Source: Methylocapsa sp. (GTDB lineage Bacteria; Pseudomonadota; Alphaproteobacteria; Rhizobiales; Beijerinckiaceae). From it: a DNA stretch of 11,967 nucleotides. Position numbers and translations under genes: made by a program. The notes under the pieces are model-generated. The model did no database searches. It was not told the origin of the DNA and was given only the letters and a program-made list of their open reading frames with translations. The DNA lies in NCBI GenBank assembly GCA_003162995.1, contig PLUZ01000398.1:1900-13866 (forward strand), read 5' to 3'. Below are positions 1-7,523 of the stretch, in pieces (the stretch's first letter is position 1; every line of letters starts with the position of its first letter).

Positions 1-377
1 ATTCGAGCATAGTCTCTATCACTTTTCTATGCCGCATGACCGTTGCCTGATCGTTTGCAAATTCTTGGGGTCATGGTCTAGACCAGTGCCCCGGCGCGAA
101 TATGATGACAACTCCTTCGCAGAATAGGTCTATATTCCTGCAATTTATTACAATAAAGAGATATAGCTAGTATATAATATTATATTAAGAGATTCGAATC
201 GTAAATAAAGCCTTTATTTCATATTTGATTTACTGATTCCTATAAACTTGGGATTCATTTTGTTGCTTAAACTGGTTTTCATTTGTGGCCTGTATTTTGT
301 TGAACGGACGGGACGGCAGGTCTGCCGCCGTACTGAAAATCAGCGATGAAAATCCGCTATGCCAGAAGAGGTTCGTT
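1..377 (+). promoter_or_regulatory. AT-rich leader upstream of the LdtR-like regulator gene
   Basis: No gene is visible here. Bases 121-270 are only about 25% G+C (37 of 150 by hand count), against clearly GC-rich surroundings. The stretch holds three dyads: a perfect 12-bp palindrome TGGTCTAGACCA at 74-85, flanked by GGGG (67-70) and CCCC (89-92); GATTCGAATC at 191-200; and AAATAAAG/CTTTATTT at 203-219. An AT-rich leader with palindromes suits an autoregulated MarR-type promoter, but I could not pick a convincing -35/-10 pair. The upstream neighbour is outside the window. Confidence 0.4.
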
Positions 378-890
378 ATGATGGAAGCCATGAAAAGCGA
401 GGTCTCGCCGGCTCGCGCTGGCCGGTTTGCCGGGGTTCGGCCGACCTATCTCGAAGCCCTAACTCTCGTTGAGCGGCTGCATCGCCGCCTTCTCGACGTG
501 ATCAAAGACGAATTCGACCGGCGCGGCCGCAGCGATGTCAACGCCGTTCAAGCCTTGTTGCTGTATAATATCGCCGACAAGGAGCTGACCGCTGGCGAAT
601 TGCGCACGCGCGGCTATTACCTCGGTTCGAACGTCTCTTACAATGTCAAGAAATTGGTCGAAACCGGCTATTTGCATCATGCGCGCTCGCGGATTGACCG
701 CCGCGCCGTGCGAATCAGCCTGACCGACAAGGGCCGTGACATTCATGACATCGTCTCTGCCCTCTATGACAAACATGTCGCCACGGTCGAGCAAATCGGC
801 GGTATCAGCACCGAGGAGTTCACAAGGCTTAACCAATCTCTGGTCCGGCTCGAACGCTTCTGGACCGATCAGATCCGGTACAGGCTGTGA
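378..890 (+). CDS. ldtR: MarR-family winged-helix transcriptional regulator, LdtR-like
   Basis: The 170-residue protein is a cytoplasmic MarR-family regulator that should bind palindromic DNA as a dimer. The segment LVERLHRRLLDVIKDEFDRR (residues 30-49) and the winged-helix region at about 55-115 (LTAGELRTRGYYLGSNVSYN, then VKKLVETGYL and the wing RSRIDRRAVRISLT) match my memory of LdtR, the rhizobial and Liberibacter regulator of an L,D-transpeptidase gene. The C-terminus RLERFWTDQIRYRL also fits. An in-frame GTG at 285 would add 31 poorly conserved-looking residues; I chose ATG 378 because AGAAGAGG lies at 364-371, 6 bases upstream, and because the length then suits the family. ATG 381 and 390 are other in-frame options. 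The next gene on the same strand is an L,D-transpeptidase, which supports the call. Control by a small molecule is plausible for the family but cannot be seen here. Confidence 0.85.
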   Translation: MMEAMKSEVSPARAGRFAGVRPTYLEALTLVERLHRRLLDVIKDEFDRRGRSDVNAVQALLLYNIADKELTAGELRTRGYYLGSNVSYNVKKLVETGYLHHARSRIDRRAVRISLTDKGRDIHDIVSALYDKHVATVEQIGGISTEEFTRLNQSLVRLERFWTDQIRYRL

Positions 891-1268
891 CACATGGACC
901 ACGACTCAAAGCTGTCTTGATGTAAAGCTTAAGATAAAAGCCAGCCACGCGGCTTCTTGCACCGCGTTATTTTGGATGAGGTCATATTTCGAGCCCAATC
1001 GCCACAAATTTGCCGCCCTGTTTGTGCCTTTTTAACCGTTATGATGGCAGCTCCATTGATGAGGCAGTCACCGCCTTCTCACATTTGGACACGCATAGGT
1101 TTTCAAGGAGCGAATAGGTCTTCACGCAGCGATTGCAACCCGTGACGTTTTTGGCCGAGATGCGTTCCATGCGAACGTTGATTGCACGCTACGTGGTGCC
1201 GCTCAATGGTCACCGCCGCTCAATAAATAGATGAGTATCGGACGGCATAGGCGTTGGAGGTCGAGACA
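891..1268. other. 378-bp intergenic spacer between ldtR and the L,D-transpeptidase gene
   Basis: I see no gene in this stretch. It should hold the transpeptidase promoter and, if the pair is regulated as in relatives, an LdtR operator. The only dyads I noticed are CACAAA (1003-1008) with TTTGTG (1021-1026), and the small palindrome CAAATTTG (1005-1012). Neither matches the palindromes in front of ldtR. No strong -35/-10 pair and no clear terminator after ldtR was found. Confidence 0.35.
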
Positions 1269-2651
1269 TTGGGTATCGGAACGCAAAAGATCTTATGGTC
1301 CGCACCATATCGTCATTTTAATCATATTCGGGGCGCGGCGGCAGTTGCGGGCTTAGCGACTGCCTTCGGGTTCATTTACGCAGCTGGCGCAGCCGCGGGA
1401 CCGGCGGATATCTCCTTCGGCGAGCAGGCCGAGTGGGCGCAACGGTATGATGCGGATCCCCGCCTATCGGTGACCCGTTCGAACACGCCTGTGCTCTCCG
1501 TGCAAACTTTCTCGGCGACCGAACAGGCGATCGAAACCTACCGGCAGATCGTCGCCAACGGCGGCTGGGTCTTGGTTCCGGCGGGACAGATACTGAAACT
1601 CGGCACCAGCGGCCCTGCGGTGGTCGCGCTGCGAAAACGGCTTGCGGCATCGGGTGATCTCGATCCTTCGGCCGGAGCCTCATCGGTTTTCGATTCCTTT
1701 GTCGATGCCGCGGTCAAACATTTTCAAGCCCGTCACGGTCTTCTCCAAAGCGGCGTGGTTTCAAAGGAAACCTTCGTGGCGCTGAACATCCCTGCGGACT
1801 TCCGGCTGCATCAGCTTGAGGTGAATCTCATCCGGCTGCGCTCCTATACCGGCAATCTCGGCGACCGTTTCGTCATGGCGAATATTCCGGCGATGGAAGT
1901 CGAGACGGTGGAGAACGGCGTTGTCGCAACCCACCACGCGGCCGGCGTGGGCAAGATCGACCGCCAATCGCCCGTTATGATGACGAAGGCGATCGACATT
2001 AATTTCAATCCCTATTGGACCGTGCCCGCCTCGATCATCCGCAAGGATTTGATCCCGCGTATGCAAAAGGATGCAAACTATCTCAACGATCACAAGATCC
2101 GGATCTTCGACAAGGACGGTCAGGAACTTCAGTCGGATCAGATCAACTGGAATTCGCTTGACGCGGTCAATTACAAGTTCCGCCAGGATCCAGGCGGCGA
2201 TCTCAATTCGCTTGGCGTCGTGCGAATCAATATCAACAATCCCTATGGCGTCTATATGCACGACACGCCGGAAAAGGGGATTTTCGGTGACGATGACCGG
2301 TTCGTGTCTTCTGGCTGCATCCGCGTCCAGAACGTCCGCGACTATGTGACCTGGCTGCTCAAGGACACACCCGGTTGGGATCGCTCCCATATCGACGAAG
2401 CGATTCGATCCGGCGAGCGGGTGGATGCCAAGCTTGCAACCCAGGTCCCCGTGTACTGGGTGTATATTACAGCCTGGGCTACGCCCGAGGGTCTCACAGA
2501 GTTCCGCGAGGATATTTATCAGCGTGACGGCTTTACGCCGGTTGCAGCCGACACGTCGACGTCGCCGCTGCCGCAAATGCAGCCGCGGCCGGAAGCCCGT
2601 GCGGTCGGCGTCCGTGGCCCCGGCCTTGAACCCATGCGGGACGACGAATAA
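1269..2651 (+). CDS. Exported L,D-transpeptidase (YkuD domain, YcbB type) with peptidoglycan-binding domain
   Basis: This 460-residue periplasmic enzyme should form 3-3 cross-links in peptidoglycan, or attach proteins to it, through a cysteine nucleophile. A basic N-terminus and a hydrophobic stretch around residues 24-44 (GAAAVAGLATAFGFIYAAGA) form a signal peptide or anchor. A PG_binding_1-like domain lies at about 111-172 (LKLGTSGPAVVALRKRLA and VDAAVKHFQARHGLLQSGVV). The YkuD domain follows; the catalytic pair is His331 (YMHDTPEKGIF) and Cys350 in SSGCIRVQN, the YcbB/LdtD form of the motif. The C-terminus is Pro/Arg-rich. The likely start is TTG 1269, because GGAGG lies at 1256-1260, 8 bases upstream; the in-frame TTG 1254 overlaps that ribosome site. 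It follows an LdtR-like regulator and ends facing argC. The exact paralogue (ldtP or another) cannot be decided from sequence alone. Confidence 0.88.
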   Translation: MGIGTQKILWSAPYRHFNHIRGAAAVAGLATAFGFIYAAGAAAGPADISFGEQAEWAQRYDADPRLSVTRSNTPVLSVQTFSATEQAIETYRQIVANGGWVLVPAGQILKLGTSGPAVVALRKRLAASGDLDPSAGASSVFDSFVDAAVKHFQARHGLLQSGVVSKETFVALNIPADFRLHQLEVNLIRLRSYTGNLGDRFVMANIPAMEVETVENGVVATHHAAGVGKIDRQSPVMMTKAIDINFNPYWTVPASIIRKDLIPRMQKDANYLNDHKIRIFDKDGQELQSDQINWNSLDAVNYKFRQDPGGDLNSLGVVRININNPYGVYMHDTPEKGIFGDDDRFVSSGCIRVQNVRDYVTWLLKDTPGWDRSHIDEAIRSGERVDAKLATQVPVYWVYITAWATPEGLTEFREDIYQRDGFTPVAADTSTSPLPQMQPRPEARAVGVRGPGLEPMRDDE

Positions 2652-2687
2652 TTTTGGCTCCGCTGGCCGGTTCCATCGGGCGCGTCC

Positions 2688-2711
2688 CGATCAAATGGAC
2701 TCATTTGATCG
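2688..2711. repeat. Perfect 10-bp inverted repeat, left part of intergenic palindromic element A
   Basis: Arms CGATCAAATG (2688-2697) and CATTTGATCG (2702-2711) are exact reverse complements around the loop GACT. The element lies 37 bases after the L,D-transpeptidase stop, between convergent genes. With the adjacent hairpin at 2739-2792 it resembles a dispersed intergenic repeat that I recall from Rhizobiales genomes; that memory was not checked. Confidence 0.65.
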
Positions 2712-2738
2712 ATAAGGACGCAGCTCAAAATCAAAGAG

Positions 2739-2792
2739 TTGGAGCATGTCCTTCTCGAAAAAGCCGGACAGATTTTTCGGGGCATGCTCTAA
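2739..2792. repeat. Long imperfect hairpin, right part of element A, possible bidirectional terminator
   Basis: The left arm TTGGAGCATGTCC (2739-2751) pairs imperfectly with GGGGCATGCTCTAA (2779-2792). An inner stem pairs CGAAAAA (2756-2762) with TTTTTCG (2773-2779). The whole can fold into a hairpin of about 54 nt. It sits between the stops of the transpeptidase gene (+) and argC (-), so it could end transcription from both sides. It shares GGAGCAT and ATGCTCTA ends with the hairpin at 9773-9823. Confidence 0.6.
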
Positions 2793-2801
2793 TTTCGCGG
2801 C

Positions 2802-3719
2802 TTATGCCGCTTGCAGCATCAATTCGAGATTTTGCATCGCCGCGCCGGATGCACCCTTGCCGAGATTGTCGAGCTTGGCGACCATAATCGCGTGACGCCT
2901 AACCTCGTTTGCGAAAACCCGAAGTTCAAGATCATTCGTGCCGTTCAAGGACTCCGGCTCCATTTTTCCCGACGGTTCTGCTGGAACAACCCTGACGAAA
3001 GGGCTCGCCGCATAATGCGCGGCGAGAGCGGCCTCGAGATCGGCACCTCTCGGCTTAAGCGGCAGTTCGTCCAGCAAGAGAGGCACGCAAACCAGCATGC
3101 CTTGCGCGAAATTGCCGACCGACGGCGCAAAAATCGGGCGGCGTGCGAGGCGGGCATAACGCTCTATTTCCGGCACGTGCTTATGTTCGAGGCCAAGCGC
3201 ATAGGCTTCAAAGGAAGGCGCCTCGCCGCGCTCATAGGACAAGATCATCGCTTTGCCGCCGCCCGAGTAGCCGGACACCGCATGGATCGAGACCGGATGT
3301 TCGGCTGGCAAAAGGCCCTTGTCGACAAGCGGGCGCAAGAGCGCGATGGCGCCGGTCGCGTAGCAGCCTGGGTTGGCAACACGCTTTGCGCTTGCAATCG
3401 CTTCGGCCTGGCCGGGGGCAAGCTCTGGAAAGCCGTACGTCCAGCCTTCCGCAACCCGGTGCGCAGTCGAGGCGTCGAGAATGCGCGGGCTCCTGTCGCC
3501 CAGCGCGGCCGCGATCACAGCGGCTTCGCGGGCAGCCTCGTCTGGAAGGCAAAGAACAACAATATCAGCTTGTTCCATTGCTGCTTGCTTGGCAGCCGGA
3601 TCCTTGCGTTGATCGGCTGGCAGGCTGAGGAGTTCGATTTTGGGATAAGCTTCCAGGCGCGCGCGAATGCCAAGCCCGGTTGTTCCGGATTCGCCGTCGA
3701 TGAAGATTTTCGCTGTCAT
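2802..3719 (-). CDS. argC: N-acetyl-gamma-glutamyl-phosphate reductase (arginine biosynthesis)
   Basis: ArgC reduces N-acetyl-gamma-glutamyl phosphate to N-acetylglutamate semialdehyde with NADPH, in cytoplasmic arginine synthesis. The 305-residue protein opens with MTAKIFIDGESGTTGLGI, whose glycine-rich stretch (9-18) is the NADP-binding loop. The catalytic cysteine is Cys119 in NPGCYATGAI, and HAVSGYSGGGK (146-156) carries the family's active-site histidine region. The length suits the short (type 2) ArgC of many proteobacteria. I chose ATG 3719 over the in-frame TTG at 3737, which adds only six residues; the ribosome site ahead of it is weak (AGGG). It follows rplM-rpsI on the same strand, a neighbourhood I recall from Rhizobiales, but a terminator separates them, so it probably has its own promoter or depends on read-through. 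Confidence 0.95.
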   Translation of the reverse strand: MTAKIFIDGESGTTGLGIRARLEAYPKIELLSLPADQRKDPAAKQAAMEQADIVVLCLPDEAAREAAVIAAALGDRSPRILDASTAHRVAEGWTYGFPELAPGQAEAIASAKRVANPGCYATGAIALLRPLVDKGLLPAEHPVSIHAVSGYSGGGKAMILSYERGEAPSFEAYALGLEHKHVPEIERYARLARRPIFAPSVGNFAQGMLVCVPLLLDELPLKPRGADLEAALAAHYAASPFVRVVPAEPSGKMEPESLNGTNDLELRVFANEVRRHAIMVAKLDNLGKGASGAAMQNLELMLQAA

Positions 3720-3760
3720 GGTACGGCCCTGGGGCAAGCAATTGGATGTATGCTGATTAC

Positions 3761-3790
3761 AAAAGAAAAAGGCGGCCGGGTGGCCGCCTT
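3761..3790 (-). terminator. Rho-independent terminator of the rplM-rpsI operon
   Basis: Read on the minus strand, a perfect stem AAGGCGGCC/GGCCGCCTT (3782-3790 with 3769-3777, 4-base loop) is followed directly by TTTTTCTTTT (complement of 3761-3770). It begins 27 bases after the rpsI stop and lies before argC. This is the clearest terminator in the window. Confidence 0.92.
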
Positions 3791-3817
3791 GATTCTTGAA
3801 AAGAGCTTCGTGAAAGC

Positions 3818-4297
3818 TCAGCGTTTCGAGAATTGGAAGCTCCGGCGGGCTTTCTTCTTGCCATATTTCTTGCGCTCGACGACGCGCGGATCGCGCGTCA
3901 AGAAGCCCTCTTTCTTGAGGACGGATCGCAGATCCGGCTCGTAAGCAAGAAGTGCCTTGGAAAGCCCGTGACGCACGGCGCCTGCCTGACCTGAGAGGCC
4001 GCCGCCGGCCACGCTAACCATCAAATCATATTGGTCGACGCGCTTGGTGATGCCAAGCGGCTGCTGCAGGATCATCCGAAGCACTGGACGCGCGAAATAA
4101 TGCTCGAGAGGCCGCCCATTGACAATGATTTTGCCAGGACCTGGCTTGATCCAGACCCGCGCGACCGCGTCCTTGCGCTTGCCGGTGGCATAGGCGCGCC
4201 CTTGCTGATCGAGCTTCTGAACATAGCGGGGAGCAGCCTCAGGGGCCGGCGCTGCCGCGCCCTTCAAATCCTGAAGCGAAGATAAAGTCTCGGGCAT
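3818..4297 (-). CDS. rpsI: 30S ribosomal protein S9
   Basis: S9 is a small-subunit protein whose C-terminal tail reaches the P-site tRNA. The 159-residue product has an alanine- and proline-rich N-terminal extension (about 30 residues), then the S9 core starting at [18 protein letters not shown], the segment [20 protein letters not shown], and the basic tail [19 protein letters not shown] with the conserved terminal KR. It starts two bases after the rplM stop (TGA TC ATG), so the two are surely co-transcribed and probably translationally coupled. Nothing is unusual apart from the N-terminal extension, which I believe is common in alphaproteobacteria. Confidence 0.98.
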   Translation of the reverse strand: MPETLSSLQDLKGAAAPAPEAAPRYVQKLDQQGRAYATGKRKDAVARVWIKPGPGKIIVNGRPLEHYFARPVLRMILQQPLGITKRVDQYDLMVSVAGGGLSGQAGAVRHGLSKALLAYEPDLRSVLKKEGFLTRDPRVVERKKYGKKKARRSFQFSKR

Positions 4298-4299
4298 GA

Positions 4300-4770
4300 T
4301 CAGGCGAGCCTCGCGTTCTTGCGGTTGAGGCTCGCGATATCGAGCGCCACCGGATTTTGTGCGGCATGCGGATGCTCGCTTCCCTTATAGACACGCAGAT
4401 GGCCGAGCTGCTGGCGCCCAAGCGGACCACGCGGGAGCATGCGCTCCACGGCTTTTTCGACGATGCGTTCGGGGAAACGGCCTTCAAGAATGAATTTGGC
4501 CGAGCGTTCCTTAATGCCGCCTGGATAGCCGGTAAAGTGATGATAGACTTTTTGGTCGCGCTTGCGGCCGGTCAAAACCACTTTTTCGGCATTGATGACG
4601 ATGATGTTGTCGCCATCGTCCACATGCGGCGTGAACGCAGGCTTATGCTTGCCGCGCAGCCGCAAGGCGATCAGCGAGGCAAGCCGCCCAACGACGAGCC
4701 CATTGGCGTCGATCACCACCCATTTTTTTTCAATATCCGCCGCCTTAGCGGAATAAGTCTTGCCGAACAT
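4300..4770 (-). CDS. rplM: 50S ribosomal protein L13
   Basis: L13 is an early-assembling large-subunit protein. The 156-residue product shows family landmarks in order: [18 protein letters not shown] near the N-terminus, [38 protein letters not shown], and [20 protein letters not shown] with [14 protein letters not shown] near the end. It is the first gene of the rplM-rpsI operon, with a predicted promoter about 60 bases upstream. A modest ribosome site, GGAA, lies 6 bases before the ATG. Confidence 0.98.
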   Translation of the reverse strand: MFGKTYSAKAADIEKKWVVIDANGLVVGRLASLIALRLRGKHKPAFTPHVDDGDNIIVINAEKVVLTGRKRDQKVYHHFTGYPGGIKERSAKFILEGRFPERIVEKAVERMLPRGPLGRQQLGHLRVYKGSEHPHAAQNPVALDIASLNRKNARLA

Positions 4771-4829
4771 TCAATTTTCCATGCAAATAAGCGCAAAGCT
4801 CCCGTAGGCTTGCGCATCGATTGGCGCCC

Positions 4830-4858
4830 CTTTTATGCAGCCTTTCACCATGGGTCAA
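4830..4858 (-). promoter_or_regulatory. Sigma-70-type promoter for rplM-rpsI
   Basis: On the minus strand a -35 box TTGACC (complement of 4853-4858) is separated by exactly 17 bases from a -10 box TAAAAG (complement of 4830-4835). Transcription would start near 4823 and give a leader of about 50 nt before rplM. It is the best-spaced promoter candidate seen in the window and lies where one is expected. An L13-binding autoregulatory leader is possible but was not recognised. Confidence 0.65.
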
Positions 4859-4937
4859 GGCTTGAATTGCGGCAACACTGGCAAAGAATCAAAGGTTTGC
4901 CATGCAACCGCTCGGAATTGCCAAATTGGACGCTTCA

Positions 4938-4971
4938 CTCCGCCCCGCAGCTAGGCCAGATGGGGGCGGAG
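4938..4971. repeat. Perfect 9-bp GC-rich inverted repeat upstream of rplM
   Basis: CTCCGCCCC (4938-4946) and GGGGCGGAG (4963-4971) are exact reverse complements around a 16-base loop. It lies about 80 bases upstream of the predicted rplM promoter and about 80 bases after the stop of the small exported protein gene on the same strand. It could end that transcript, but no T-run follows the stem directly on the minus strand. Confidence 0.4.
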
Positions 4972-5052
4972 CGCATGGTCAAAAAAAACTTAGCCTTCCA
5001 GCAACGAAAAAAGTAGCCTTAACTGCCGGGCCGCCGGGTGCCCGCTCGATGA

Positions 5053-5331
5053 TTATTCCGATACGTTGCCCGGCCCTTCCGGATGCATCGGATCGGCTCC
5101 CAAACCCATTCTGCCGCGCGTTCCCGAACGATGAAAGCGATGGCGATCCCAGCGTGAAGGGGCTACGCTTCGGTATTCATAGATGCCGTTTTGATAGCGA
5201 TAATAGGTATCGGGGCCGGCAGGGTACTGCTTTTGTGCGCCAAGGACGCCCGCCGACGCCAAAAGCACGGCGGCTGCAAGCCCTATCTTCACGGCTTGGT
5301 CTAGGCAGGCCATACGGAGAAATTGGAACAT
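5053..5331 (-). CDS. Small exported protein of unknown function
   Basis: I do not recognise the family. The 92-residue product has a typical signal peptide: a short N-region with K15, the hydrophobic core IGLAAAVLLASAGVLGA (16-32), and a likely cleavage site after LGA. The mature part is small, with a tyrosine-rich stretch (PDTYYRYQNGIYEYRS) and an Arg/His-rich middle (RWDRHRFHRSGTRGR), and no cysteine. The start is well supported: AGGAGA lies close upstream of the ATG (AGGAGAATTAAAATG). It is upstream of rplM on the same strand but 282 bases away, with the rplM promoter between, so it is probably a separate unit. A periplasmic or surface role is an inference from the signal peptide only. Confidence 0.7.
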   Translation of the reverse strand: MFQFLRMACLDQAVKIGLAAAVLLASAGVLGAQKQYPAGPDTYYRYQNGIYEYRSVAPSRWDRHRFHRSGTRGRMGLGADPMHPEGPGNVSE

Positions 5332-5634
5332 TTTAATTCTCCTAAGAATAAGAGTTCGCCTCCGTTCTTTTTGAACATTATTAATTAGACTCGCAGGAGG
5401 CCGCGAAAAGTCCCGCGAAGAAAAAATTTCTTTGTGCAGAAGGCAGCGCCGCGTGATCCCCCTCGGGGCCCCGCTCCCAAGTGAACGCCTTAGACAGCCA
5501 TGCGGAGAGAAAAGACTGGGCGAAAGGTCATATCCGCTAGAACCGCTGAAATGCTATTCTATGATTCATGAGGCAATCAGCTTAACAGGGATCAGGCGAC
5601 GAAGGGGCTGCCTTGGGCTTGGAGCTATAAGGAC
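5332..5634. other. 303-bp divergent intergenic region
   Basis: This stretch separates the small exported protein gene (-) from the CoA-binding gene (+) and should carry both promoters. I found no coding signal. On the minus strand TAATTAATAATG near 5380-5390 could supply a -10 element, and on the plus strand TATGAT (5560-5565) could do so, but neither has a matching -35 box at normal spacing. Confidence 0.35.
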
Positions 5635-6075
5635 ATGCCTTTAAACGACACCGGCGCCGATGCTTATTTGCGCGACATTTTGTTGAGCGTGAAAACCATC
5701 GCGATGGTTGGCGCGTCGGATAAGGAAACGCGTCCTTCCTATGGTGTTTTCACCTTTCTTCAGGCGCACAGTTACCATGTGATCGGCGTCAATCCCAGCC
5801 TTGCCGGCAAGATCGTTCATGGCACGGCATTTTTTAAGACACTGGCGGATATTCCCGAGCCGGTCGATATGGTGGATATTTTCCGCAATTCGGAAGCGGC
5901 CGGGGCAGTCGCCGATGAGGCGCTAGCGCTCGACCCAAAACCCAAGGTCATTTGGATGCAGCTCGGCATCCGCGACGATGCGGCGGCCGCGCGGGCGCGG
6001 GCGCTCGGGGTCCAAATTGTCATGGACCGCTGCCCGAAAATTGAATATCAGCGCCTGGCAATTAGGAAGGCGTAG
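5635..6075 (+). CDS. CoA-binding domain protein (YccU-like, CoA_binding_2)
   Basis: The 146-residue protein is a single Rossmann-type CoA-binding domain like that of succinyl-CoA synthetase alpha subunits, but standing alone. Family landmarks are IAMVGASDKETRPSYGV (about 22-38), YHVIGVNPSLAGKIVHGT, VDMVDIFRNSEAAGAVADEA, VIWMQLGIRDDAAAARARAL, and the ending VMDRCPKIEYQRL with its conserved cysteine. CoA binding is inferred from the family; the physiological role of these small proteins is poorly known. GGAG at 5621-5624 lies 10 bases before the ATG. The gene ends 10 bases from the COX15 stop, tail to tail. Its link to one-carbon or fatty-acid metabolism cannot be judged here. Confidence 0.9.
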   Translation: MPLNDTGADAYLRDILLSVKTIAMVGASDKETRPSYGVFTFLQAHSYHVIGVNPSLAGKIVHGTAFFKTLADIPEPVDMVDIFRNSEAAGAVADEALALDPKPKVIWMQLGIRDDAAAARARALGVQIVMDRCPKIEYQRLAIRKA

Positions 6076-6085
6076 CACACTCAAT

Positions 6086-7198
6086 TTAGCACGCTTGCGA
6101 GAGCGCCTGCGCGTGTGCCACCGCCATTCCCAAAACCAGCATCGCGAAGGCTTGGTGCAGAAGTCCCGCCCAAAGTGGCACCGCGAGAACTAGCGTCACA
6201 ATGCCGATCGCAGCTTGCATGGTCACGAGCCCGGCCACGGCAAAGGCGCGCCGCTCTGCCCGGCTTCCCGCCGCCACGCGCGACGTGTAAAGGGCCTGCG
6301 CCAGAGCAAGCCCCAGAATCACATAGGCGGTCAGCCGATGCTGGAATTGAACCAGCAGAATATTGTCGAGGAAATTTCGCCAAAGCGGTGCCAGCAGAGT
6401 CAATTTATAGAGAGGCGGCCAAAAATATCCGTCGATGAGCGGCCATGTGTTGTAAGCGCGCCCTGCGCGCAAGCCCGCGACAAGAGCCCCTAGCCCGATT
6501 TGCAGCAGCACGAGCAAGACCGTGCTTGCCGCAAACCATTTGAGCCCTGGTAACACCGGTGCCGCAATCTCGGCTTCGCGCCGTTTCAGCGAAGCGGCGA
6601 GCCATACCAGCGCGGCAAAAGTCAGAGAAGCGAGCAAAAGATGAATCGCAAGCCGCTCCTGCGCGACTTCGACGCGGTCCGCAAGCCCGGACTTGACCAT
6701 CCACCAGCCGACGAACCCCTGCAAGGCGCCGAGCATAAGGACACCGAGAAGTTTTGGCTTGAACCCAATAGGCAGCGTCCCTTTCGCCCAGAAAAAAATG
6801 AGTGGCACGACCATGGCGGCGCCAATCAAACGGCCCAGGAGTCTATGGCTCCATTCAAAGAAGAAAATAAATTTGAACCCGCTCAAATCCATGTCCGGAA
6901 AGATCTGCGCATATTGCGGAATTCTTTTGTAGTTCTCGAATTCCGCCTGCCATTGAGCAAGACTCAATGGGGGAATGATGCCGGTCAATGGCTTCCATTC
7001 CGTGATGGATAGGCCGGACTCGGTAAGTCTCGTCGCGCCGCCAACGATCACCATCAAAAAAACGAGAGCGGCGAGGCTCCAAAGCCAAATCGCCACCGCA
7101 CGATAATGTGACCCCGGCGACGCCATCACTGGTGAGCGCGGTATCGCTGGCTCGCGGAACAGACCTGTCGTGCTAAGATTCTTTTTCATGGAGTGCAT
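6086..7198 (-). CDS. ctaA: Heme A synthase, COX15/CtaA family
   Basis: This inner-membrane enzyme oxidises heme O to heme A for aa3-type cytochrome oxidase. The 370-residue product has a non-conserved N-terminus, then about eight hydrophobic segments in two repeated four-helix halves. Four expected histidines are present: His118 (EWSHRLLGR), His186 (AIHLLLA), His287 (QFQHR) and His348 (LLHQA). The signature GGATRLTESGLSITEWKP lies at 53-70. Length is normal for the alphaproteobacterial COX15 form, which lacks the cysteine pair of Bacillus CtaA. The start is uncertain: ATG 7198 and the in-frame ATG 7189 both lack a good ribosome site. Other oxidase assembly genes are not in the window. A DUF2842 gene lies nearby on the other strand. 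Confidence 0.96.
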   Translation of the reverse strand: MHSMKKNLSTTGLFREPAIPRSPVMASPGSHYRAVAIWLWSLAALVFLMVIVGGATRLTESGLSITEWKPLTGIIPPLSLAQWQAEFENYKRIPQYAQIFPDMDLSGFKFIFFFEWSHRLLGRLIGAAMVVPLIFFWAKGTLPIGFKPKLLGVLMLGALQGFVGWWMVKSGLADRVEVAQERLAIHLLLASLTFAALVWLAASLKRREAEIAAPVLPGLKWFAASTVLLVLLQIGLGALVAGLRAGRAYNTWPLIDGYFWPPLYKLTLLAPLWRNFLDNILLVQFQHRLTAYVILGLALAQALYTSRVAAGSRAERRAFAVAGLVTMQAAIGIVTLVLAVPLWAGLLHQAFAMLVLGMAVAHAQALSQAC

Positions 7199-7523
7199 TT
7201 AATGGACGGCGCGATCACCAAGCAAGCGGCCATGCGCCGCATGCGCACACCTTGTTCTTGCCATGGTTCGCATCTAAATGCATCGCAGCTGAACACGTGA
7301 TCCAGTCGTGGCTCATTCAAGCACGTGGCGCACATAAGCGCGAATCCGGTTCAGCAGGACCACGAAACTTCCAAGGATTGGAGGCCCTCCCGCGGCGCGG
7401 CAGAGGCCATCTGGACATCGCGGAAAACCCGCAACGATTGTTGCGGACAAGAGCCGCGTTCGCGTGGCCGAACAAAGTCCGGCCGGCGTGTCCGGCAGAC
7501 CCTCAAGTTAGATGGAGAATCTT
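7199..7523. other. 325-bp divergent intergenic region upstream of ctaA and a small exported protein gene
   Basis: No gene can be supported here, although the stretch is GC-rich and gives short open frames. It contains one perfect 7-bp hairpin, CCGCAAC/GTTGCGG with loop GATT (7429-7446), and the direct repeat GTCCGGC near 7480-7500. Promoters for both flanking genes should lie here, but no clear boxes were found. Confidence 0.35.

Noticed and set aside
459..902. Minus-strand open frame opposite ldtR
   Set aside because: It is antisense to a recognised regulator; no independent support.
1761..2576. Minus-strand open frame of 271 codons inside the L,D-transpeptidase gene
   Set aside because: It is antisense to a gene with clear catalytic motifs and resembles no known protein.
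2811..3944. Long plus-strand open frame of 377 codons across argC and the end of rpsI
   Set aside because: It is antisense to two well-supported genes, runs over the rpsI terminator, and shows no family features; it reflects GC-rich codon bias.
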